The notes beneath the pieces are model-generated. The model saw only the letters and a program-made list of their open reading frames with translations, searched no databases and was not told where the DNA came from. Position numbers and translations under genes: made by a program. Source: an uncultured Acetatifactor sp. (GTDB lineage: Bacteria > Bacillota > Clostridia > Lachnospirales > Lachnospiraceae). Taken from it: DNA of 28,572 bases. Location: contig CAJUFB010000047.1 of NCBI GenBank assembly GCA_910585805.1, forward strand, positions 1-28,572. Reading direction: 5' to 3'. Of the stretch, positions 15,929 to 23,471 are shown in pieces; the first letter of the stretch is position 1, and each line of letters starts with the position of its first letter.

Positions 15929-17221
15929 TTACCGCCTCTTCTTACAGACCCGGACTGCGCCGCTGCGTTTTTCCTGGAGCCCTTCCATGATCTCCAGTAC
16001 TTCCCCCATGTGTACCGCCGTCATTGCCGCCCGTCTCTTTTCCTTCCAGTTTTTCCGCAGCTCCATGCATTCCAGAGCCTCCTGCCGCAGTGTGGCCGTA
16101 TCCCCCAATATCCGGCCGAATCCAAGTCTCTGAAACCGTTCCGCATTCAGAAGCTGCTCTCCCTGTTGGGGACACAGCAGGCAGGGCACACCAAAATACA
16201 GCGCCTCATGGATGCTGTTCACTCCGCCTGCCGTGATAAAAAGGTCTGCATGACGCAAAACCGTACTTTGATCTACAAAAGGACGTACAATAAAATTGTC
16301 CGGAAACCGGCGGTTCTTTTCACAGACCAGAACTACACGGAAAGACTGCTTCCCGGAATCCCCGCCCTCCTCAACGTTTCTTCCGAACTGCCGGATCACT
16401 TCCGAAAGCAGCCCTTCATTTTCATTGAAAATCGTCCCCAGAGAGATATAGATCAGCCGCTCCCCGGAAGCAGGTTCCGGACAGGAGAAATCATTGCGTT
16501 CCACCGTTCTCCTGTGAACGGACAGCGGACCCAAAAACCTGTATTCTGCCCCGAACAGGCTTCCTCCCGGCTGAAACATACGGGAATAACCGCAGAGATT
16601 ATAATCGCCCCTGTTCATCAGCACAGGCAGCAGTCCCAGTTTTTTCAGCCCATACGCCCTTCTTAACCGCCGCACATAGGACATTGCCCCGGGAATCTCC
16701 CCCCCATAGCGCAAAAATCCGGCGGAGAATCCCGGCGCATATGCCCCCAGGCCCTTTTGCCAGGGTCCTGCAGGCAGAAAGCCGGACCTCTCCCTCCCTC
16801 CGGGGCACCCCCATGTCCAGTCAATGGCGGCAATGCTGTAGAAAGCAAAGGTGGGCACAGAAACCAGTTCCCCCACAGCCCTGCCCCACAGAGCCAGGGA
16901 CTCAAACAATATGGCTGCGGGCCGTTCTTTCCCGGCCTGGCCCAGAAGCTTTGGCAGCAGTTCCCAGGTATATTGCAGAATCAGGCGGTAAAGCTTCAGA
17001 ATCCGTTCCCCGTCTCTTAAGTCCAGTTCTTTCCAATCTATGGGATAGGGACGATACTCACATCCGTTTTCCTCAATCACTTTTCGAAAAGGCTCTGCGC
17101 TGTAATAGACCACCCGGAATCCTGCGGCCCCCAGTCGGCCTGCCAGGTACAGATTGGAAAGTGTGTGGCCGTAGGCCGGAATCCCATAGAAAAATACTGT
17201 GCCCTTTGGTTTCTTCTCCAT
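15929..17221 (-). CDS. GT1-family UDP-glycosyltransferase (MGT-like)
   Basis: GT-B fold glycosyltransferase of 430 residues that would transfer a sugar from a nucleotide donor to a small-molecule or lipid acceptor. The N-terminal acceptor domain opens with GTVFFYGIPAYGHTLSNLYLA, whose His in the AYGHT loop is the usual catalytic base. The C-terminal donor domain has FITAGGVNSIHEALYFGVPCL, PQQGEQLLNAERF, the UDP-sugar-binding block. In most relatives the first part reads ITHGG; here the His is Ala. The ATG at 17221 (MEKKPKG) follows AGGAGG at about 10 nt; the upstream in-frame extension covers intergenic sequence. It is the first gene of the minus-strand cluster. Confidence 0.92.
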   Translation of the reverse strand: MEKKPKGTVFFYGIPAYGHTLSNLYLAGRLGAAGFRVVYYSAEPFRKVIEENGCEYRPYPIDWKELDLRDGERILKLYRLILQYTWELLPKLLGQAGKERPAAILFESLALWGRAVGELVSVPTFAFYSIAAIDWTWGCPGGRERSGFLPAGPWQKGLGAYAPGFSAGFLRYGGEIPGAMSYVRRLRRAYGLKKLGLLPVLMNRGDYNLCGYSRMFQPGGSLFGAEYRFLGPLSVHRRTVERNDFSCPEPASGERLIYISLGTIFNENEGLLSEVIRQFGRNVEEGGDSGKQSFRVVLVCEKNRRFPDNFIVRPFVDQSTVLRHADLFITAGGVNSIHEALYFGVPCLLCPQQGEQLLNAERFQRLGFGRILGDTATLRQEALECMELRKNWKEKRRAAMTAVHMGEVLEIMEGLQEKRSGAVRVCKKRR

Positions 17222-17288
17222 TCTCCCGTCTCCTCCTTTGCCGGAATCGGACTCTGCCTGATGATCTACATTCCGGCAGATTCCCGCG

Positions 17289-17417
17289 GACACTTCCCCT
17301 TACGCGGAGACCATTCCCCCGCAATTACGCACTGTTTCCATGGCAAGACATTCCCCCTACGGAAACCATTCCCCCCCGTAATTACGCCCAGTTTCCATGG
17401 CAGAGCCATTTCCCCAT
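17289..17417. repeat. 55-bp tandem repeat upstream of the glycosyltransferase gene
   Basis: Two copies starting GGAGACCATT (17306) and GGAAACCATT (17361), with the tail of a third before them. Each copy has a C-run, a dyad related to CGTAATTACG (17377-17386, perfect; 17320-17329, one mismatch) and TTTCCATGG. It occupies the 250-nt gap between the DUF434 and glycosyltransferase genes, where the cluster's promoter should lie. Confidence 0.85.
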
Positions 17418-17470
17418 CCCACCAATCAAGCACCCGAAATCCCGCTTCTTCCGATGGTCCCGGCTTCCCT

Positions 17471-18181
17471 CTATGCCCGGAAATTATCCAGGCGGAAAAT
17501 CCATGCATCCGGAACGGCTTTCTCCATCAGCCCCCGGTTCAAATTGTACCAACTGCCGCACTTGTCCAGGATAATGGCGTCCGCAGTGACCACATTTTCC
17601 ATGCGGGAAAGGACACTGTCCACGCCGGGGTGCAGCTCCACCTGAACCTGAACGCCGCGGTCCGCCGCTTTTTCCAAAATCAGCCCCCGAAGACGGCCGG
17701 AATTGGATACCTGCTGATCTAAGTAGAACAGGGCGCTCTTTACCCCCTGCTCCTCCATCCCATGCAGCACAAGCTCCACAGCCTGCACGGTCTTGTCCAC
17801 AATGCGGTAGCTTCCCCGCAGTCCGGCCAGATCCCGAATCGTGCCGTCCATCCCCTCCAGAAGCAAAGAGCCTGACAGAGCCACCTCCAGAGTGATAATC
17901 GTATTAAAGCCGTCCAGAACAAGGGACTCCGGCGCCTGAATCATCCGTTTCCGCTCCCGTTCCTCCAACGCGGCCCGGGTGGACGTAATCCGCGCCAGGG
18001 CCGTTCGCTGCCGCGTTGAAAGCAGATGGTGGTCCCCCACAAAGGTGCAGGCGGATTTGGTGTCATACCCCCGGTTGATCAGAAACACAATCTCCCGGGC
18101 GGCGGCATTCATTTTTTCAGCGGCCCCGGGGCCAAATTCCACCACATCCTTTGGCTCATAGCCGCGTCTTACTGTTTCCAT
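17471..18181 (-). CDS. DUF434 domain-containing protein
   Basis: Soluble protein of 236 residues. The N-terminus (METVRRGYEPKDVVEFGP, then LINRGYDTKSACTFVGDHHLL, STRQRTALAR) is the DUF434 signature; the rest is an alpha/beta domain with LVLDGFNTIITLEVALSG and ADAIILDKCGSWYNLN, recalling a nucleotide- or metal-binding hydrolase-like fold. Function is unknown for the family. The frame is open to 18244, but the ATG at 18181 has AAAGGA and AGGA upstream and matches the family N-terminus. Last gene of the 21512-17471 minus-strand group. Confidence 0.85.
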   Translation of the reverse strand: METVRRGYEPKDVVEFGPGAAEKMNAAAREIVFLINRGYDTKSACTFVGDHHLLSTRQRTALARITSTRAALEERERKRMIQAPESLVLDGFNTIITLEVALSGSLLLEGMDGTIRDLAGLRGSYRIVDKTVQAVELVLHGMEEQGVKSALFYLDQQVSNSGRLRGLILEKAADRGVQVQVELHPGVDSVLSRMENVVTADAIILDKCGSWYNLNRGLMEKAVPDAWIFRLDNFRA

Positions 18182-18284
18182 TTTTCCTATATCCTTTCCA
18201 CCTTCGAAGCCGGACCCCGGTTTCGCTCCGGGCATGGCTGCCATCCCGGACCTTCCCGCAGCTCCATCCGCCCCGGTTCTTCTG

Positions 18285-18590
18285 TCAAACCGAATCTACC
18301 CGTATAATCGGACGGCAAAAATGAAAATCATTATCCAGCACGTCGTCCTCCTGTATTTCCGGCTTCCTGTGGGGAGAGCAGGGCAGATAACCCAGCAGAG
18401 GACCCTCGCCGCCGCAGATACAGCAGCCGCCGTCCCCGCCGCAGGTTGCAGCGGCATCCGCCTCCACCAATTCAAGTTTGTAAGGGTCATAGGCAATGGA
18501 CAGCCCGAAGAAGTTCGGCTCCTCCATGTCATAGGGCCTGCCTGCATCCTCCGCCTCGCTGAAATGATAAAGATGCATATCGCTTTTCAA
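18285..18590 (-). CDS. Small Cys-rich hypothetical protein
   Basis: 101 residues, family not recognised. Features: MHLYHFSEAEDAG near the start, FFGLSIAYDPYKLEL, and a cysteine cluster TCGGDGGCCICGGEG (about residues 49-63) that could bind metal. No signal peptide or membrane segment. The start is a TTG at 18590 with AGGGG 5 nt upstream; the next ATG (18578) has no ribosome site. It begins 30 nt after the TPR gene stop and precedes the DUF434 gene, so it probably belongs to that transcript. Confidence 0.65.
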   Translation of the reverse strand: MKSDMHLYHFSEAEDAGRPYDMEEPNFFGLSIAYDPYKLELVEADAAATCGGDGGCCICGGEGPLLGYLPCSPHRKPEIQEDDVLDNDFHFCRPIIRVDSV

Positions 18591-18620
18591 ACCGTCCCCT
18601 GCTTCCTCTTTTCTTTTATC

Positions 18621-20171
18621 CTATTCTTTCCGGGCTTTCAGGGCCACCGTCCCCGCATCCCGGCGGAACACATGGAAATCCGCCCAGGGGATATGGCTGT
18701 TTTCAAAGAAAGCCCTGGCCTGGGTCAAGACGGTAAGCAGGTCCCATGCGATAAAATCCACATAGCCGCAGTAAATGCCGGTGGCCCCGCCGGTCAGTGT
18801 GACGCAGTCCCCGCCCCTGCCTTCCCGCAACGCTGCCTCCAGTTTGTCCCGAAAGTCAAAAATCTGCTGACTGCGGTTTTCGCCGGTAAAATCCTCCAGG
18901 GGATAGCAGAAAAACCCCGCCGCAGCGCCGTCTGCGTGAAGCGCGTCCATATACCCGTTTTCATTGTTCAGATATTCGCTCACCAGAGCCGTGCAGTTGG
19001 TGGAACCGGCTATGACATCCAGTCGCCAGTCCCCATTCGGGTCTTCATTGGGTTCCATGCGATAGCCGGTGTAGCTGCCCTCCAGATAAGCCTCCGGGTC
19101 AGACGAAAGGTCCAGTCCCATGTCCTGGAGCTTCCCGGGCAGTTCCGTCAGGAGAATGCAGGGTTCCTCCCCGGGTTCGTGAAGCACATGGAAGGCGTCT
19201 ATGTATCTCATATGGGGAATCTCGCCCAATACCTGATCGGTGAGGGTGGTAAGCAGCCACCATGCCCTGCCTTCCTCCTCCGGAAGCAGGGGCAGCAGCT
19301 TTTCGCAGTATGCAAAGAGGGCAAAGCTTTTCTCCCCTGTCTGTTCCAACCGGATCCGCACATCATCCCCGGAAATCTCCCATTCGCCGGAGCGCAGACC
19401 CATGTTCGCCGCAGGCTGACGGCCCACCAGGATATTCCAGTGCTCCAGTACCTCTGCAGGCGCATGCTTTTGAAAATAAACCAGTTCAAAGAGTTTGACC
19501 TTATCTCCCTCCGGAGTGAGAATCAATTCCGGTTTCCGGCCGTTGAAGCCCATCTCAAAGGAAATATCCTCAAAGGCCAGGTTCAGAATTTGTTCGCACT
19601 TCCTGGTGAGTTCTTCCCCCCGTTCATGGTTCCTGTCTTCTTCCATAAAACGCCGCAATTCCGCCTCCTGCTCCGCAAAGGCCGCCCATGTTTTTTGTGT
19701 CCGCTCCCGGAAATTTTCCCTGAAACGGGGCAGGGTGATGCGATCCTCACAGCAGCCGATAAGCTCCTCCGTGTCCTTATCCCCGGGAAGGGCCTCCAAC
19801 GCTCTGCGGAAATAGAACAGCCCACGGCCCTCCTGGTCCAGGTGGTAATAGGAATAGCCCATGCGGAAATTCCACACATGATCCCCTTCAAAATATGCCT
19901 CGTGGGGTTTCAGCAGGGCAAGGGCGCGCCTGATCATGAAAATGCCCCGGGGTTCCCCCGGATCCGCCAGATTGTTGTACGCCCGCGCCAGCTCGCTGTC
20001 CGTCTCCGGGGTGCGCGCCTGATCCGGGATGGCTTCCAATGCGTCGATGATCTTCTGATATTCATCCCTCTCATTCCAAATCCGGCACTGTTCCAACAGC
20101 TCCGAATACCGTTCCCCTTCCGGCTCCGCCCCGTCCAGGGCCCGGTACAACTCATTTTTCGTCTTACTCAT
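18621..20171 (-). CDS. Large TPR-containing protein of unknown function
   Basis: 516 residues. The N-terminal 150 residues are TPR-like helical pairs (YSELLEQCRIWNERDEYQKI, ELARAYNNLADP, FRMGYSYYHLDQEGRGLFYFRRALEALPG). The rest is a mixed alpha/beta region with no catalytic motif I can name; segments LILTPEGDKVKLFELVYF and AGSTNCTALVSEYLN stand out. Cytoplasmic by composition. The ATG at 20171 follows AGGAGAG at 7 nt. It lies 90 nt downstream of the DUF4272 gene across a strong hairpin, and the Cys-rich gene follows after 30 nt. I infer that the two large proteins work together, because both look like bulky proteins of the same regulatory or immunity-like type, but I cannot support a function. 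Confidence 0.8.
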   Translation of the reverse strand: MSKTKNELYRALDGAEPEGERYSELLEQCRIWNERDEYQKIIDALEAIPDQARTPETDSELARAYNNLADPGEPRGIFMIRRALALLKPHEAYFEGDHVWNFRMGYSYYHLDQEGRGLFYFRRALEALPGDKDTEELIGCCEDRITLPRFRENFRERTQKTWAAFAEQEAELRRFMEEDRNHERGEELTRKCEQILNLAFEDISFEMGFNGRKPELILTPEGDKVKLFELVYFQKHAPAEVLEHWNILVGRQPAANMGLRSGEWEISGDDVRIRLEQTGEKSFALFAYCEKLLPLLPEEEGRAWWLLTTLTDQVLGEIPHMRYIDAFHVLHEPGEEPCILLTELPGKLQDMGLDLSSDPEAYLEGSYTGYRMEPNEDPNGDWRLDVIAGSTNCTALVSEYLNNENGYMDALHADGAAAGFFCYPLEDFTGENRSQQIFDFRDKLEAALREGRGGDCVTLTGGATGIYCGYVDFIAWDLLTVLTQARAFFENSHIPWADFHVFRRDAGTVALKARKE

Positions 20172-20225
20172 CCGCTGTCTCTCCTGTTCCTTTGTCTTCT
20201 GCCGGAAGGGACTGCCCCATTAAGC

Positions 20226-20254
20226 CAGGGGGTTCCTTGAGAGCCAACCCCCTG
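20226..20254. terminator. Strong hairpin between DUF4272 and TPR genes
   Basis: CAGGGGGTT, an 11-nt loop and AACCCCCTG, 9 bp perfect, 7 nt beyond the DUF4272 stop on the minus strand. The T-run (CAGTTTTT) is on the plus-strand side, so as a minus-strand terminator it is incomplete; partial termination or mRNA-end protection between two co-oriented genes is likely. Confidence 0.55.
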
Positions 20255-20261
20255 CAGTTTT

Positions 20262-21512
20262 TCAGGTGGACAGGTCCACCTCGTCCCAGTCACACATGTC
20301 GTCGCAGCCTGCAAGCCAGAACAGGGAACGGTGGCGCTCCATGACCACCCCCGCATCCAAATTCCGGGGCGCGGGCATCCCCATCACCCGGGCGTCCACA
20401 CAGGCCCAGTGAAGGCGGTAAATCAGATCGGCCTGCTCCAACAGCTCCTTCCGGGAGCGCAGCTTTGCCGCCGCCAGCAGGGCCTCCATGGTGGGATGGT
20501 TTTGCATCAGCCTGGCCGAAGCGGGCACATCGCAGATGCGGTCAGGCCAGAACAGATCGTCGGTCAGGCCCAGTGCCCACTCCATCACCCACAGATTCTC
20601 GTACTGCCAGGCAAACTGGATTTGCTCCTTTTCCGTGGAATCCGGATTGTCCAGGTAGTTCTTTTCCTCCGGGGAAAAATACCCTTCCGCCCCGTAATCT
20701 GCAAGGATGGGGTCAACAAATTTCCGGGCATCTTCATAGGACATATGTTCTCCCACCCGGCATTCGGAGTACAGCGCCACAATCAGCAGCGCCGCAGCCC
20801 GGGCGCAGACCTCCTCCACCCTGCGGCCCGGTTCCTCTGCCTTTTCCCACAGCAGGGGAAGCCAGGGGGTGACATAGATGCCCTTCTCCCGCAGCAGCTC
20901 CATGGACCGGTTCCGCCGCTCCAGGCTCTCCGGGGGCGCGTCCTTGGCCCAGTCCTCCGGCAGGGGAAGCTCTGACGGCATATAATCCTCCAGTTGGCTT
21001 TTGCCCGCCTTGTCCAGAATCACCTGCCCCCTGCCGTTTAACATGGCCATGCTGTTTCCGAAGGTGACAACCCCCTGAAGCGTTTCCGTGACGGTGAGAA
21101 TGGGCGCCATAATCTGCTTCTCCTTGCTCTTTGTCTCCCCGGAACCGGCGCTGTCAAAGGAATACCCAATCTGAACCAGGCATTTGCACTGGCGCAGATG
21201 ATAGAACAGGCTGCGCTTGATTTCCAACAGGGGGGTCTCGTTTTGATAGACGTAACCCGCTGCCCCCTGGAGCTGCTCCCTGGCATACCTGCCATTCTCG
21301 CCCTCCTCTTCCGGGGAAACGGCCACGAAAACGATTTCCATATCCCCCTGGCGCAGGGTGATATTGTTCCCCTCATTTACATGCTCCATATGAAACAACT
21401 CTTCTATCTGCTCCAGAACTTTTCTGCAGTCCGGCAACGGGCAGAAAAGCATGGCCGCCCCGTTCACCCGCTCCGGAACCGCGTTTTTCTTAAACTTGTC
21501 CAACAATCCCAC
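20262..21512 (-). CDS. DUF4272-type protein with DUF4261-like N-terminus
   Basis: 416 residues, function unknown. The C-terminal half has the DUF4272 pattern: RRNRSMELLREKGIYVTPWLP, then VEEVCARAAALLIVALYSE, then ADLIYRLHWACVDARV with MERHRSLFWLAG near the end. The N-terminal 150 residues (AAMLFCPLPDCRKV, VTETLQGVVTFGNSMAML) resemble the DUF4261 type of domain, a weaker call. No membrane segment. A TTG at 21518 is in frame, but AGGAGG touches it; the GTG at 21512 has 7-nt spacing and gives the common MGLLDKFKK N-terminus. First gene of the minus-strand group that includes the TPR, Cys-rich and DUF434 genes. Confidence 0.82.
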   Translation of the reverse strand: MGLLDKFKKNAVPERVNGAAMLFCPLPDCRKVLEQIEELFHMEHVNEGNNITLRQGDMEIVFVAVSPEEEGENGRYAREQLQGAAGYVYQNETPLLEIKRSLFYHLRQCKCLVQIGYSFDSAGSGETKSKEKQIMAPILTVTETLQGVVTFGNSMAMLNGRGQVILDKAGKSQLEDYMPSELPLPEDWAKDAPPESLERRNRSMELLREKGIYVTPWLPLLWEKAEEPGRRVEEVCARAAALLIVALYSECRVGEHMSYEDARKFVDPILADYGAEGYFSPEEKNYLDNPDSTEKEQIQFAWQYENLWVMEWALGLTDDLFWPDRICDVPASARLMQNHPTMEALLAAAKLRSRKELLEQADLIYRLHWACVDARVMGMPAPRNLDAGVVMERHRSLFWLAGCDDMCDWDEVDLST

Positions 21513-21619
21513 AACCAATCCTCCTCGTACAAATCATTTGAATTCAACCCTATTGTACCATGTGCGCAGACCATCAAGCGGCTCCCAAGGAGACATTTGA
21601 TGGGCAAGCCATGGGATCC

Positions 21620-21694
21620 GGTATAATGCATCGCAACGCGATGGCAAGACAGCGTCAGCTGGCTTGAATTCTGCGTCAGCGGAATCATTATACC
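21620..21694. repeat. 75-bp structured element bounded by inverted GGTATAATG
   Basis: GGTATAATG (21620-21628) and CATTATACC (21686-21694) bracket a CATCGC-AAC-GCGATG hairpin (21630-21644) and two direct GCGTCAGC units (in 21651-21658 and 21673-21680). It sits in the 375-nt noncoding gap 21513-21887 and could be a very small MITE or a structured RNA. The rest of this gap holds the toxin promoter and leader. Confidence 0.4.
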
Positions 21695-21774
21695 ATATCC
21701 CCATCCTTTTTTCCACCATATATGGGTGTTCCGGAGCAGGGTCCTGTTGAACCAGTGCAGCCAGGAAAAAAACA

Positions 21775-21803
21775 TTGCAAACCAGATGAGGATATGATAT
21801 TAT
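21775..21803 (+). promoter_or_regulatory. Promoter of the small toxin gene
   Basis: TTGCAA (21775-21780), 17-nt spacer, TATTAT (21798-21803). Transcription would start near 21810, giving a leader of about 78 nt that contains the Shine-Dalgarno-sequestering segment. Confidence 0.7.
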
Positions 21804-21840
21804 TTTTCTCACGGGAAACCATAGAGCCAAGGCGGCTTTA

Positions 21841-21885
21841 CCCTCCTTTTCGGAGGGGCAACCCTCCAGACGAAAGAAAGGAGGG
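21841..21885 (+). promoter_or_regulatory. Leader that can sequester the toxin ribosome site
   Basis: CCCTCC occurs at 21841-21846 and 21862-21867; GGAGGG at 21852-21857 and again as the ribosome site at 21880-21885. Either CCCTCC can pair with either GGAGGG, so the leader can form a stem that hides the Shine-Dalgarno or an upstream stem, leaving the second CCCTCC free to pair with the ribosome site. The ribosome site is hidden in both full-pairing arrangements. Confidence 0.7.
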
Positions 21886-21887
21886 CG

Positions 21888-21983
21888 ATGTCGATGATTA
21901 CATATTCTGATCTGATTCAGACAGGTATCTTCATTGTTGCCCTGATTGGATTGTGCTACACAATCTTTCGGGGCAGAAAATAG
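21888..21983 (+). CDS. Small holin-like membrane toxin (type I TA candidate)
   Basis: A 31-residue peptide with one transmembrane helix (GIFIVALIGLCYTIF), preceded by MITYSDLIQT and ending in the basic tail RGRK. Size, topology and sequence style match the family annotated as putative holin-like toxin in Firmicutes, related to type I toxins that depolarise the membrane. The ATG at 21888 has AAAGGAGGG immediately upstream, an unusually strong site that the leader can mask; a second ATG at 21894 is possible. The TAG is directly followed by a strong hairpin that best fits an opposing RNA. Too short for ordinary gene callers. Confidence 0.8.
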   Translation: MSMITYSDLIQTGIFIVALIGLCYTIFRGRK

Positions 21984-22073
21984 CCGCCACTACCGCAAAT
22001 AGTGACGGCTGACCGCTTACAGCGGTGAGAGCTACAATTATTTGAGGGTAGAGCCGCTTCTATGGCTTTCCCC
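21976..22073 (-). ncRNA. Candidate antitoxin RNA, convergent with the toxin mRNA
   Basis: A minus-strand promoter (TTGTAA 22108-22103, 17 nt, TACCAT 22085-22080) would start an RNA near 22073. Going downstream it forms an ACCGCT/AGCGGT hairpin (22012-22026) and ends at GCCGTCACTA...TAGTGGCGGC (22009-21983) followed by TATTTT, a good terminator. In this stem the only non-Watson-Crick pair is U-G on the minus strand but C-A on the plus strand, which favours the minus-strand RNA. It would overlap the 3' part of the toxin transcript by about 95 nt, as in txpA/RatA-type systems. Confidence 0.6.
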
Positions 22074-22079
22074 TTTTTT
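22050..22079 (+). terminator. Terminator of the toxin transcript
   Basis: AGCC, 8-nt loop, GGCT, followed by TTCCCCTTTTTT. The stem is short but the T-run is strong. It lies at the start of the convergent candidate RNA. Confidence 0.5.
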
Positions 22080-22167
22080 ATGGTAACATATCATCAACAA
22101 GTTTACAAGAAAAATTTTCAAGATGGGTGTTATAGGTTAAATGAAAAAGTAAATTCCACTCTGCCAC

Positions 22168-23370
22168 CTACCTGCCCCTGACCTGATAACGAACAAACAG
22201 CGCTCTCCCCGTCAGTGCAAACAGCAGGCCCAGAAGCAGGTACAGCACCGGAACCACCTGCCAGGACAGGAAAAAGGCGCCGAACAGGGGAATCGTCCTG
22301 GGATTGAAGAGATTCCACTGGGCAATAAACTCACTGGGCATGTAGCTCCAGATCTGGGACAGCACGCGCAGATGCTCCGGAATATCCACCCACATGGACA
22401 GGAGTACCATCCCCGTCACCAGGGAAAGGGCGCCGATACTGCTTTTCAGCAGTTCGGACAGAACCATCACAAAAGCCCCTGCCACCAGAACGGCAGCCGT
22501 CATACACCCGTAAGAGATCAAAACCGCCTCCCCCAGGGTCATGGAAGGGAAATTGCCGCCCGTCAGCCGAAAATCCGCAGTAAATCCCTCCGCGCCGTAA
22601 ACGGCAAAGGCGGTAAGGAAGGACACTGCCGTGAAAAACAGGGAAAGAGCAAGGGCAAACGTCAGTCCCGCCAAAAATTTCGCCCAAAAGCAGGGCTGCC
22701 TTCCATATCGGCTGCTCAATATAAGCTGATCGGTTTTTCGTGTATGTTCCTCCACAAACGGGCCGGAAAGACAGATGGCCGTCACCATTATGGCCAGAAG
22801 TCCTATGGTATATACGCAGTCCAGTAATCTCCACCACCCCTCCTTGTATCGGTACTCCACAGGCCAGGGCTTTTGTTCCTCCTGTCGGAGCCAGAATTCC
22901 GTTTCCTCCGGGGTGAGGCGATATCTGTCTGCCGTGCTCATCAGCAAGACCCGGTTTCCGGCGTATAACTCCTGTTCATCCGCCTCCCAGTTCAGGGACT
23001 CGTTCACCGTCATATCCGTCATGACTCTCACAAACCGGAAAATCGCGCTGTATGGGCGGGCGTAAGTCCGGTATTCCTCCGTGGCGGAATAAGGACCCTC
23101 TGTCTGCGGAATTTTGCCGTAGGCCTCCATTGTCTCCTCCAACAAGCTCTGATCAATGAGCCTGCCCTCCAGTTTTTTCTCATACTCTCTGTCTTTGAGA
23201 AAAGCCTGGTACGCGGTTTCCGTTCCGCTGCTCTCATAGAGGAAATCCAACACGGGACCTCCTATGGTGGGCAGTATGATGATCACGGAAATCAGCAGGG
23301 AAATCCATATGATTTTCCGTTTTGCTATTTTTCTGAATTCATATTTGTACAACATTGCCATCTGACTCAT
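22168..23370 (-). CDS. ABC-2 type transporter permease
   Basis: Integral membrane protein of 400 residues. One N-terminal helix (IIWISLLISVIIILPTI) is followed by about 150 extracellular residues and then five further hydrophobic segments, the layout of ABC-2 permeases with a large first loop. A conserved GPFVEEHTRKTDQLILSSRYGR motif follows the second helix, as in bacitracin/lantibiotic-export permeases. The ATG at 23370 (MSQMAMLYKYEFRKI) follows GAGGGG; the longer frame runs through the intergenic hairpin. It is the last gene of the sigma-factor operon and the partner of the ATPase at 23472. Confidence 0.9.
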   Translation of the reverse strand: MSQMAMLYKYEFRKIAKRKIIWISLLISVIIILPTIGGPVLDFLYESSGTETAYQAFLKDREYEKKLEGRLIDQSLLEETMEAYGKIPQTEGPYSATEEYRTYARPYSAIFRFVRVMTDMTVNESLNWEADEQELYAGNRVLLMSTADRYRLTPEETEFWLRQEEQKPWPVEYRYKEGWWRLLDCVYTIGLLAIMVTAICLSGPFVEEHTRKTDQLILSSRYGRQPCFWAKFLAGLTFALALSLFFTAVSFLTAFAVYGAEGFTADFRLTGGNFPSMTLGEAVLISYGCMTAAVLVAGAFVMVLSELLKSSIGALSLVTGMVLLSMWVDIPEHLRVLSQIWSYMPSEFIAQWNLFNPRTIPLFGAFFLSWQVVPVLYLLLGLLFALTGRALFVRYQVRGR

Positions 23371-23382
23371 TTTTATCCCCTC

Positions 23383-23400
23383 TGCGCGCTTTATCGCGCA
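23383..23400. other. Hairpin between ATPase and permease genes
   Basis: TGCGCG, six-base loop, CGCGCA, just upstream of the permease ribosome site; a second TGACA/TGTCA stem (23461-23474) covers the ATPase stop. These may set the ATPase-to-permease ratio. Confidence 0.4.
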
Positions 23401-23471
23401 TACCAATCAAGATTCGCCCCGCCTTCCAAACAACGGCCTTCTTCCCTGGGCCGCCCAATATGACACCTATG

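Noticed and set aside
18234..20240. Plus-strand ORF of 668 residues
   Set aside because: Opposite-strand shadow of the TPR gene, which has a ribosome site, a sensible start and protein-like composition.
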